A stretch of DNA of 64,000 bases. Origin: Kiritimatiellia bacterium. Lineage in GTDB: Bacteria; Verrucomicrobiota; Kiritimatiellia; WLWN01. This document shows positions 19,441 to 27,248 of this stretch, one piece after another. The DNA lies in contig WLWN01000001.1 of assembly GCA_012103575.1 (NCBI GenBank), forward strand, positions 3,032,897-3,096,896, given 5' to 3'. A program made the translations under genes and the position numbers. The notes beneath the pieces were generated by a model that saw nothing but the letters and a program-made list of their open reading frames with translations, made no database searches and was not told the DNA's origin. Position 1 is the first letter of the stretch; each line of letters starts with the position of its first letter.

Positions 19441-19443
19441 ATT

Positions 19444-21103
19444 CCTGAATCCGTCAGACAAAATCTGACGATTTTTCATTACCTGTTGGGCTAAAGCGGG
19501 GAGCATACCCGTATTCAAACAAACAACCCCACCCCAACAGGTGTGTATATGAAACAATATAAAATAAAGACTGGCAAGAGCGAACTCAACAGCACAAGCG
19601 GAAATCATCTTTGCGGCCTGCTGCTTGAGGATCATGCTCAACGGATTCTTCCCTCCAATTTTCAACCACGCCGCTCCGATGCGATCTCTGATCGGGAGAT
19701 CCTCCTTACCCAGATCGGCTTACTTTGCAACGGTCGAACCGATTTCAATGATATCGACCTGTACCGGGGTGATGAGATTTTTACGAATGCCTTTGGACTT
19801 AAAAAGGGGAGTTAAAAAGGTAGCCTCTGAGCCGGTGTTCCGATGTCGTTCCGACGACCTGCCCCCAGCCAGAACCCATGTGGGGCTACGCAAACTCAAC
19901 ACCGAACTTCTTTCCTCGGGCCCCTTTGGCTAGGTAGATGTCGAAGGGCTTGATCTTGTTCCCGTCGATATCGATGTGAGCCCTTTAGGTCACTCAGGCT
20001 CTTCGGAAGAAGGCGTTTCCTACACCTAGAAGGGCCATGATGGTTACGCCCCGATATTTGCCTATGTGGGCACTCAAGGCCACATGCTTGAGTGCGAACT
20101 TCGACCCGGTAAACAACATTGTCAGTCGGGAACGACCGCGTTTATTGCCCGCAGCGTTGAAACGCTCCAAACCCTGGGCCTGGGTGGAAAATGTTTGCTT
20201 CGGCTTGATAGTGGCAACGCTGCGGCCGATAACTTCGACGCTTTTGGGGATCATTATTTTATCGTAAAGCGAAATCCTCGCCGCGAATGTCCTGAACAAA
20301 TGCTGGCCCTTGCACGCCGAGTTGGAGACAAACAAGACAGTCGTGAAGGCAAGAACGTTTACACAGGCTTTTTCGATCATTTCCATCCCGGTGGTGACCA
20401 AAACCACCCTTGTGTCCCGGTGGCCTTCGAAGTGATTGAACGCACCATCGATATCGATGGTCAGAAACTTCTGGTTCCTAAACTTGAGGTGAACACCTGG
20501 TGGACGAACCTCTCTTGTCGTGCCAAGACGGTGCTAGATCTCTATCATGGACATGGCCCCAGCGAGCAGTACCACAGTGAACTCAAAAGCGATCTTGATG
20601 TTGAGCGATTGCCTTCGGGGAGACTCTGTGCCAATAAGATTATTCTGTTATGCGCCATGGTGGCCTTCAACCTATTGCGCGGTCTTGGCCAAGAGGTCAT
20701 CAAACGGGCTGGGCTTGCCCCGCAGAAAATCAACATCCCGCGCTGGCGAATCAAAACGGTTCTCAAAAATATCGTTTATTGCGCGGTTCGATTGGTCCGC
20801 CACGCCGGACGAATTGAACTTCACTTTGGCAAGCGTTGTCGCTGGTTTGAAGTGATACAAGATATTGCCCCATTCCTTCGCATAGCCCTCCGTGCACCTT
20901 TAACAATACTCTAAGGCGACTGCCCAAGGAGGCCTACGCCCCAAAATGGTCAAATCAGAGTGAATCTGACCTGTACGCTCAAAAAATTCATCAGGGTGAT
21001 ACTTGCCGGTCCCAATCCGCCCAAAAGCGAGCATCTCAAGGAAAAAATTTTTCAACTTTTGAGCCCCAAAACGCCTTCCGAAGCGATAGCTGACGAATTC
21101 AGG
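19444..21103 (+). mobile_element. IS1380-family insertion sequence, copy 2 (full length)
   Basis: 1,660 bp with CCTGAATCCGTCAG at the left end and its complement (one mismatch, GACGAATTCAGG) at the right. Just inside the left end the arms ACCTGTTGGG (19481-19490) and CCCAACAGGT (19533-19542) can pair and hide the transposase ribosome site, a usual guard against read-through expression in IS elements. No target duplication is evident (TATT left, AAAG right). It truncates the secreted-protein gene on its left. Confidence 0.93.
19543..20914 (+). pseudogene. IS1380-family transposase (copy 2), inactivated
   Basis: The reading frame starts at GTG 19543 or ATG 19549, runs 90 codons, is shifted by a 13-bp duplication (near 19799-19816), and then continues through two TAG codons (19931-19933 and 20027-20029) to TAA 20914. 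The second TAG stands where relatives have Tyr (SYT-x-KGHDGYAP). The remainder carries LLRLDSGNAAADNFDAFG and EQYHSELKSDLDVE of the DDE fold and, unlike copy 1, a complete C-terminus. It needs one frameshift and two read-throughs to be made, so it is taken as dead. Confidence 0.88.
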
Positions 21104-21576
21104 AAAGGGTATAGTATAATGAAAAGTTCTTTTCTTAACAGGCGGATTTTTTTATTTTTTCTTCACGCTTCTGCTTCTTCAGGCATAGAGGCGGTGATGA
21201 GTTCGTCGGAGTTAACCCTATATCCGTCAGACAGAAAGCGTTGATTTGTAGATACGTCTGCCCTATCAGGTGGCCCTTCAGACTGTTTATTTCTCTATAA
21301 ATCACATTCCCAGGCCGGATGGCCTGAGCTGATATGAATAGCTCCGTTGGAGCAAATCTACGTTCATTAAACCTCCCTATATTTGACTGAAAATCAGATT
21401 CATATCAAAGACAAAGAGTCGAAGGTCCAAAGTCAAAGGACCAATCTTCTTCGAATTTTCGACCTTAGACTTTCAACCCTTAGACGCTTCGCCCTACATT
21501 AGAAAAGTTTGAGACGTTGGCACTTTGACAGGTGGCATACAATCCTTGTATATCGGTAACAATTCAGGAGATATTT
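21104..21576. other. Gene-poor stretch with palindromic repeats
   Basis: No complete gene is seen. On the minus strand an open tail of about 44 codons ends SMPEEAEA near 21146, perhaps the end of a lost gene. Palindromic repeats follow: CCAGGCC-GGAT-GGCCTGA (21309-21326), AGCTCCGTTGGAGC (21340-21353), and an imperfect inverted repeat built on GTCGAAGGTC-type words (21416-21486). These belong to intergenic palindrome families similar to those near the tandem-array genes. Confidence 0.6.
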
Positions 21577-21828
21577 ATGAATACAAAGACAGTCAATATA
21601 GCTTTCTAGGACGACCTTCTTCGCAATATTGATCGTGTTGCTAAAATGGAGTCCCGATCTCGTTCAGAATTTCTGCGTGAAGCTGCACGGGCATACATTC
21701 AACGGAAAAAACGTTGGAATAAAGTTTTCTCTATGGGGCGGAAAATTGCTCGTACCAAGAAATTGTCCTCACAAGATGTAACGAAAAAAATCAGTGCGTA
21801 TCGGAAGACGAAGGCCTTACCCAGATGA
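21577..21828 (+). pseudogene. Ribbon-helix-helix (CopG-type) antitoxin with in-frame TAG
   Basis: The start at 21577 follows CAGGAG. The frame reads MNTKTVNIAF, TAG (21607-21609), DDLLRNIDRVAK, then SRSEFLREAARAYIQRK, the DNA-binding RHH fold of type II antitoxins. The TAG stands where relatives often have Gln, so a CAG-to-TAG change is likely. Translation could restart at ATG 21646, giving a 60-residue protein without the DNA-binding strand. Its stop overlaps the toxin start by ATGA. Confidence 0.75.
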
Positions 21829-22243
21829 GTCCAAGGTGGATTGTCCTTGATTCTAACGTAGCTATTTCTAGTTTTCTTTTCGAAGGACCTCCTGAGGGAA
21901 TTCTCCATTTTGCTTTAGAAGAAGTTGTACGCTGTTTCATGTCTTTGCCTATGCTTGACGAAATTCGCGATGTTCTTCAACGGCCGGAATTTGGTCTTTC
22001 CTCAGAACAAGCGCTTACTCTTGTCGAAGAGTTGTACAGTCTATGCGAGGTGGTGTCTCCAACAAGACGGTTCCAAGTGATTAAGGCAGACCCCCTGATG
22101 ACAACGCGATTCTAGAATGTGCTTTCTCTGCCGAAGTCGATATGATTATTTCCGGTGACTCTCATCTGCTGCAGTTAAGCGAATGGGAAGGTATTAAGAT
22201 CGTATCCCCTGCTGAGTATGTTGAAAGGGTATCGGGCCAATAA
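21825..22243 (+). pseudogene. PIN-domain toxin (VapC-like ribonuclease), frameshifted
   Basis: The frame starts MSPRWIVLDSNVAISSFLFE, with the first catalytic aspartate of the PIN fold. It shifts at a run of five C (near 22090) and continues in another frame as DDNAILECAFSAEVDMIISGDSHLL, which holds the remaining acidic residues, to TAA 22243. With one more C the protein would be complete (about 139 residues). PIN toxins cleave RNA with Mg2+ and are held by the RHH partner. The pair belongs to the putative-toxin PIN_3-like group. Confidence 0.78.
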
Positions 22244-22467
22244 TGAACTGGGAAATGCGAGAATCTTGATGCTGCAATGACGAGAAGCTAAGGAAATAGA
22301 GATGAAATACATAAGAGCCAGCGGAAAGATAAAAACGAAAAAAATGAAAATTTTTAGTGGGTGTAGGACCAGAAAGTTACAAGATCTCAAAAAGCCCTTG
22401 CCAGCATATATTTTTTGACGTATATGTTGTATTTTGATAAATACAATATATACAAAGGAGGCCTATC

Positions 22468-24258
22468 ATGAGCTTAGACCCAAGAAAACGAAGAAAGACT
22501 ATTCTCAAAGAAATAGAGCAGATTCACTCTATGAGGCGTGGACAATTTAGCCAACAGTACTACGAAAAAACCCTGGCCGATGGAACGGTCAAAAAACAAG
22601 GGCCTTACTATGTCCTTCAGCGGTATGAAGGACAAAAAAAGTGTTCCCAACGCATTCCTCCTCAAGAGGCTCAAAAGGTGCGTGAAGAGCTTGGAGCTTA
22701 TACTCAATTTCGAAGGCTATGTGATGAATTTACTCGGCTTACCGAAGAGATTTCTTCTCAAGGTTCTTCTGAAGAATCTAAAAAAAAAGATGAGTTCGAA
22801 ACCAGTCGGTATCAAGAAACCGAAGCGTTGATCAAGACCGTTCAAGATCAGTATGCCCAAACAGGCACCTGGAACATGGCCCAACTCGAACAGTCCCTTA
22901 AGGTCGCACTCATCAAAGACGGGTGCAACATCCTGGAATGGTTACTCAATCAAAAAGCCCAACCCGGTCAAGATAAAGCCCTTGGGATCAATGAACGATG
23001 CTACACAAAGCGCAAAAAGAAAGTACACAGTGTGCTCGGTTCGTTTGAGGTAGAACGTGATTATTATCACGGGCCACAAGGAACGTGTGTCCCTTTGGAT
23101 GAACGCTTAGGGTTGATTGATGGCTATACGCCCGGATTACAACGGCTCATGTGCCGTTGTGGAGCTATGGATTCATCCTATCAAGAGGCTTCGATGAGCT
23201 TGCAGGTCTATGGGGGCATTCACGTTTCGGGTCGACAAATTCAACGGGTCGTGAGCAAAGTTGGGCCGGATATCGTATCGTTCTCACAGCATCGAGACCC
23301 TCAAAAAACCGGAGCCATACCGGTTATGTATATCTCTTACGATGGGACAGGAGTCCCGATGAAATCAACCGAAACCCAAGGCCGAAAAGGCAAAAGAGAG
23401 GAGCAGGCCAAAACGCGAGAAGTGAAGCTGGGCTGCGTATTCACTCAACACGTAAGGGATGAAGAGGGGTATCCTTTGCGAGATACACAGAGCACAACCT
23501 ATGTGGCGAGCTTTAACCGTGCAGGAGAATTTGGGACCCTGATACGTGACGAGGCTCGCTTGAGGGGACTGGGCCAAGCCGAGCAAGTCGTAGTCCTCGG
23601 TGATGGGGCCGAATGGATTTGGAATGTTGCGCGCGTTAATTTTGCAGGGGCCACTCAAATCTTAGACTTTTATCATGGGTGTGAACACCTCTATGATCTA
23701 AGCTGCATCCTGTTCACGGATGCTGAAACGATAAAAAGCAAGGCGGAAAGACGGAAGAAAGTCATGAAAGAGAATGGGACCTGGATCCGTCAGTTAAACG
23801 CGGATTTCTGCACGAACCATTTGGGCCAAAAGGAATTACAAAAAAGCCTCGACGCACCCAGCGGGTGCGCCTGCGTTTTTTTGCAACCTTTTGCCTCCAA
23901 AGCATTCGCACAGAAATCCCACGTTTAACTGACGGATCCAGGTGGGATTAAAAAGATTATAACCGAAGCACGCAAGCAGCTTGAGATAGATCCTGGAGTG
24001 GATGAAGAAGAAGCCAACAAAAGGTTGAATTACTTTGAAAACGATGCCAAACGCATGCAGTATAAAACGTTCCGTGAGACCGGTTATTTTATAGGTTCGG
24101 GAGTTGTAGAGGCGGGGTGTAAAACGGTGGTGGGCCAACGGGCAAAACAGTCGGGTATGTTTTGGAGTGTTCAAGGAGCTCAATGTGTATTGTCTCTACG
24201 CTGTTGTATTGCCGGAGATACATTTGATAAGTATTGGGAACAACAAAAAGTAGCTTAA
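22468..24258 (+). pseudogene. ISKra4-family transposase split by the MITE
   Basis: The start at 22468 follows AAAGGAGG. The N-terminal part has a charged helical region (residues 1-140), a YTKRKKKVHSVLGSFEVERDY segment, SYDGTGVPM and VVLGDGAEWIWNVA, which hold the catalytic aspartates, and FYHGCEHLYDL. The frame enters the MITE at 23779 and stops inside it at 23928. The native frame resumes at 23944 (GIKKIITEARKQL, then FIGSGVVEAGCKTVVGQR with the likely catalytic glutamate) and ends at TAA 24258. The MITE insertion is the only lesion seen, so it is recent. Confidence 0.9.
23779..23943 (-). repeat. MITE with IS1380-like ends, copy d
   Basis: 165 bp, inverted relative to the copies at 9960 and 14784, with the same 22-bp ends and central hairpin. 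It is inserted in the ISKra4 transposase at AATGGG^ATTAAA. GGG on both sides (23776-23778 and 23944-23946) may be the target duplication. The uninterrupted sequence in the ISKra4 remnant near 2080 supports the exact borders. Confidence 0.93.
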
Positions 24259-24293
24259 TCGCTAACTTTGTAACTTTCTTGTCCTAGGTGGAT

Positions 24294-25502
24294 TGTAAAA
24301 TTAAATGCCGCAAAAAATGGACCTGAGAGCTTCTGTTCATGCGGCGATCTCCAAATCGAAACACTCCTGTGCGGGTTTGTATTCTAGGATCTTGCGAGGA
24401 TAGTTGTTAATCCATTTTTCAATCTCACCAATACGGTCGATGGTATATTTTCCGATGTTGTCTCCTTTGGCGACGAAACGACGAACCATACGGTTGGCAT
24501 TTTCGTTGGAGCCTCGTTCCCAGGAAGAATACGGGTGAGCATAATAGAGTTTAACACATCTCTTTTTGCTAAATCCGGAACGTTCCATCTGCTCCACGTC
24601 GAGAAACTCGCTCCCGTTATCGGCTGTAATCGACTTGAACATCGATCTGAATGGGCCAACTCCCGTCGATCTTTCGATCGCTTTGAGGGCCTGCAGAACC
24701 GATGCCTGTGTTTTATCCGAAAGTTTTCTCACCCTTAGCATTCGGGTCTTTCTTTCTACTAACGTCATTAAAACCGGTTTTGAAGTTCCTTTTCCGCCGA
24801 CGATCAAATCCAATTCCCAGTGCCCAAATTCCTCGCGTTTTTCTACGGTCTTAGGTCGTTTTTCGATACTGGTCCTTCGGGCATGTTGCTTTTTAACCCG
24901 CTTAATAGCACGTCTTTTTCGTTTTATCCGTTTTCGTTTTTCCCATAGGGACTCGTTGCTCACCCCCGGGATGAGACCTTGGTCAATATAGGTATACAGC
25001 GTTTTTGTACTCACCGCTGCAGGTCTCTGCTCTTGTTTAAGCAAAGGAGTAACCACATCGGGTGAGCGTTTGTGAACAAGAATGTGCTCGCTGATAAACA
25101 CGGCCGTTTCATGATGCTTTCCAAGCTTAAGCTCAGGTCCCTTGGCCGTCGCATTTAGATCATGAAGTTCCTGGGCTCGATCACTGCTGTATGCTTTCTT
25201 CTTTCGCAGCTCTGTATCGAAATGCTCTACCTCCCCACGTTTAATTTCGCGCTCTATGGTTCGACGATGCCTTCTCAGATAGCTGGCTATCTCCAAAGGA
25301 CGTCCTGGGTTTTTGAGCATTGTTTCAATCATGATCCGTTCTTTCTGTGTCAAATGCTTGCCTTTTCGGGGATGAATACTACTCTTGATTTGTTCCATGT
25401 CTTTCTCCTTTTTTTGTCTTCTGTCGAGTTTCTAAATCTAGAAGATTTCGGCATGGAGCACTCCTGTTTTACATTATCTTCTTTTGGGCATTTAATATTA
25501 CA
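24294..25502 (-). mobile_element. IS30-family insertion sequence
   Basis: 1,209 bp with ends TGTAAAATTAAATGCCGCAA (left) and, in reverse, TGTAATATTAAATGCCCAAA (right), enclosing an intact transposase. The right 32 bp (25471-25502) recur at the start of every unit of the tandem array, so the array was built after, or together with, this insertion. Confidence 0.9.
24337..25398 (-). CDS. IS30-family transposase
   Basis: 353 residues, intact. The N-terminal helix-turn-helix region (LTQKERIMIETMLKNPGRPL...IASYLRRHRRTIEREIKRGE) binds the ends. The DDE core reads FGHWELDLIVG (first Asp), SITADNGSEF (second Asp) and WERGSNENANRMVRRF (Glu), as in IS30. It is the only transposase in the window without a visible lesion, so it may be active. 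Confidence 0.95.
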   Translation of the reverse strand: MEQIKSSIHPRKGKHLTQKERIMIETMLKNPGRPLEIASYLRRHRRTIEREIKRGEVEHFDTELRKKKAYSSDRAQELHDLNATAKGPELKLGKHHETAVFISEHILVHKRSPDVVTPLLKQEQRPAAVSTKTLYTYIDQGLIPGVSNESLWEKRKRIKRKRRAIKRVKKQHARRTSIEKRPKTVEKREEFGHWELDLIVGGKGTSKPVLMTLVERKTRMLRVRKLSDKTQASVLQALKAIERSTGVGPFRSMFKSITADNGSEFLDVEQMERSGFSKKRCVKLYYAHPYSSWERGSNENANRMVRRFVAKGDNIGKYTIDRIGEIEKWINNYPRKILEYKPAQECFDLEIAA

Positions 25503-25579
25503 ATTCTCAGGAAAAAATTAAATATAGAAAAGTACTTGAAAAATATTTGTATAGGCGTACATTTATTAAGCGGTAAAGG

Positions 25580-26161
25580 ATGTACAGAATGATGCGCGAT
25601 ACATATGATTATTTTAGTTCGAACATTTCGTTTCGGCGGCTAGTCCACCTTTCTATCGCCTTTTATGTGTTAAATACATTTCTAGCAACCTCTTCTTTTA
25701 GTGCAAATACCGATTCTATGACATTGAGTATTACCATTGGTTTTGAGGATCAGGATGATGATGGGATGCCTGATGACTATGAAAATGTAAACGGGTTTAA
25801 TCTGAACAGTTCTTCAGACGCCACCTTAGATGCGGATGAGGACGGGCAATCAAATATTGAAGAATTTTTAAGTGGGACAGATCCAAACAATTCGACCTCT
25901 TTGCTGCAGGTCGTGAGTTTTGATCTGATGACAAGCAATAGAGTCATGGTAACATGGGATTCAAGTTCGAGTACAGTCCCTGTGGATCGAGAATACGCCT
26001 TAGTTGCTATTTCGAAACTAGCAGACTTTACCACGAATACGGAGGTGGTTGCTACGGGCATTCTTTCGCAAGGGAACCAAACGGCTATTATCATCGACAC
26101 GAATACAACAGCGAGCAAAAGATTTTATAGCATAAAACTCATCAAACCGTTTTTGGAGTAA
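25580..26161 (+). CDS. Secreted Asp-rich calcium-type repeat protein (gene A, unit 1)
   Basis: 193 residues, identical to the copies in units 2 to 4. A signal peptide (hydrophobic core about residues 21-40, ending SSFSA) precedes two Asp-rich loops, DQDDDGMPDDYE (57-68) and DADEDGQSNIEEFLSGTDP (84-102), of the thrombospondin type 3 or dockerin-like calcium-binding kind common in secreted PVC proteins. The C-terminal 85 residues form a beta-rich domain of unknown function. In this unit gene A is followed directly by gene F, because B to E are deleted. Confidence 0.82.
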   Translation: MYRMMRDTYDYFSSNISFRRLVHLSIAFYVLNTFLATSSFSANTDSMTLSITIGFEDQDDDGMPDDYENVNGFNLNSSSDATLDADEDGQSNIEEFLSGTDPNNSTSLLQVVSFDLMTSNRVMVTWDSSSSTVPVDREYALVAISKLADFTTNTEVVATGILSQGNQTAIIIDTNTTASKRFYSIKLIKPFLE

Positions 26162-26175
26162 ATATAGGTATTTCA

Positions 26176-26330
26176 ATGAAGATTTTTCTGGCCACGAAGC
26201 ACACGAATGGACACAGATTCAGAGAAACAGATCCATCCTCTTTTTTGGTGTCCATCCGTGTGTCTCGTGGGATGATTGGGGCTTTTTTGTTCAATTGACG
26301 ATTCGTGCTGGAAACAAGAAAAAGATATAG
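26176..26330 (+). pseudogene. Fusion scar of genes B and E in unit 1
   Basis: The first 95 bp of gene B (to GTGTCTCGTGG) are joined to the last 60 bp of gene E (from GATGATTGGGG), removing 5,250 bp present in units 2 to 4. The join shares only GG and lies in the right arm of a palindrome. The fused frame from ATG 26176 stops at TGA 26298 after 40 residues. The E tail is out of frame and ends at TAG 26330. Confidence 0.9.
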
Positions 26331-26397
26331 TAATTATTCGTTATCGGTTATTGGTTGCTAGGAAAGAAGAAAAGACTGCCACTAATAACAAATAACT

Positions 26398-26423
26398 ACA
26401 CGATGCAATCGTGTCACTGGAGG
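26398..26423 (+). promoter_or_regulatory. Hairpin directly before the gene F ribosome site
   Basis: ACACGAT-GCA-ATCGTGT (26398-26414) is a perfect 7-bp stem, 4 nt before GGAGG (26419-26423), which lies 6 nt before ATG 26430. It could modulate ribosome access or protect the mRNA. It is repeated before gene F in all four units. Confidence 0.55.
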
Positions 26424-26429
26424 TATTGT

Positions 26430-27056
26430 ATGAATATAAAATATCAGATGATGATAGGTGTTAAAATTGCGACTTCATTAATGTTCCCCTCACTTGTCTT
26501 TTCAGAGATCCCTGATGCGGAGCAAATGCCCGCATCGACAGTGCTGATCATTGATGACATGGAAAAAAAGAACAACGTTTTAGGCGGGAAATGCGGCGTT
26601 TATCAACGTGCTCCCTCCAGGGCGATGTACTATAAAAAATCTGATGATACGGGTACAAATAGTGTTTTGACTTTGAAGTATCTGAAGAAAAACGAAGGGG
26701 GCCCTTATGGAAACGGAGGCTGGTGTGGTTATTATACGGTTTCGCCGGAGTATCTGGACCTGTCGGATTACTCAAAAATCACGTTTCGGGTTAGAGCTGA
26801 AGGAGCAGACGGGTTTAAGTTTGGTGTAACTGACAAGGCATGGGAGATGAAGGGGGATTCCGTTAAAGTAAACCTTAAAAACTATTTACCGCAAGGTAAA
26901 GTAACCACGGAATGGCAAAAAGCTGAAATCCCGATGGATGAAGTGTTTGTTGATTGGGAACTGATTCATGCTTTTTCATTTAATGTGGAAGGTGAATCTT
27001 TTATCGAGGGAGGAAAAGGAACCATCTACATTGATGATATTAAGGCAGAAAAATAA
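26430..27056 (+). CDS. Secreted jelly-roll (carbohydrate-binding-like) protein (gene F, unit 1)
   Basis: 208 residues from ATG 26430, which has GGAGG at a good distance; an ATG at 26355 lies before a hairpin and lacks a ribosome site. The signal peptide ends near LVFS-EIP. The mature part is one beta-sandwich domain resembling CBM11-type modules: VLIIDDME at the start, LSDYSKITFRVRAEG, TDKAWEMKGDSVKVNLKNYL, EWQKAEIPMDE, and GTIYIDDIKAEK at the end. The N-terminal domain of gene G is homologous. This unit carries Val (GTG at 26943-26945) where units 2 and 4 have Gly. Confidence 0.8.
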   Translation: MNIKYQMMIGVKIATSLMFPSLVFSEIPDAEQMPASTVLIIDDMEKKNNVLGGKCGVYQRAPSRAMYYKKSDDTGTNSVLTLKYLKKNEGGPYGNGGWCGYYTVSPEYLDLSDYSKITFRVRAEGADGFKFGVTDKAWEMKGDSVKVNLKNYLPQGKVTTEWQKAEIPMDEVFVDWELIHAFSFNVEGESFIEGGKGTIYIDDIKAEK

Positions 27057-27108
27057 ATCATTTAACGCATTATAGAAATTTTTTCCGTTGATCAGCCATA
27101 TGGTTTGT

Positions 27109-27248
27109 CCTGAAGGGGCAAAAGAATAGAGCTTGGGGTTGAGACCCCAGGACTAAAGAAAACACAAAACGTCCTGGGTCCGATTACGCCCTGAAGGGGC
27201 GCGGTTGAGGAGACGGAGATGTATATAAAAACAGCGCCCCTACAGGGC
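27109..27248 (+). repeat. Palindromic repeat overlapping the start of gene G (unit 1)
   Basis: CCTGAAGGGGC, GGGGTTGAGACCCC, GTCCTGGG, GCCCTGAAGGGGCGC and GCGCCCCTACAGGGC form nested complementary words of a widespread intergenic palindrome type. The last arm lies inside the first 10 codons of gene G as called from 27219. Equivalent copies lie at 38620, 50131 and 61640. Confidence 0.75.

Larger units (their letters stand above)
22361..24288 (+). mobile_element. ISKra4-family insertion sequence interrupted by a MITE
   Basis: The left end GTGTAGGACCAGAAAGTTAC and the right end, read in reverse as CTAGGACAAGAAAGTTAC, form the inverted repeats. The transposase fills the interior. Without the 168 bp of MITE plus duplication, the element would be about 1.76 kb. 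The right end is directly abutted by an IS30 element, which may have trimmed it by a few bases. Confidence 0.85.

Noticed and set aside
19543..20914. Programmed frameshifting to make the IS1380 transposase
   Set aside because: The frame change is a 13-bp duplication without a canonical slippery heptamer in the right frame, and two TAG codons follow, so decay is simpler.
21146..21280. Short minus-strand gene ending SMPEEAEA
   Set aside because: Only a 44-codon open tail without a start codon or ribosome site; kept as a possible gene remnant in the description of that stretch.
21607..21609. Genome-wide recoding of TAG as an amino acid
   Set aside because: Pirin, alr, the unknown gene at 11852, and genes C, E and H all end naturally at TAG with normal family lengths where known.
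25777..26118. 113-codon open frame on the minus strand within gene A
   Set aside because: It lies wholly opposite a gene with a signal peptide and recognisable Asp-rich loops; it has no ribosome site or family motif and is treated as a shadow.
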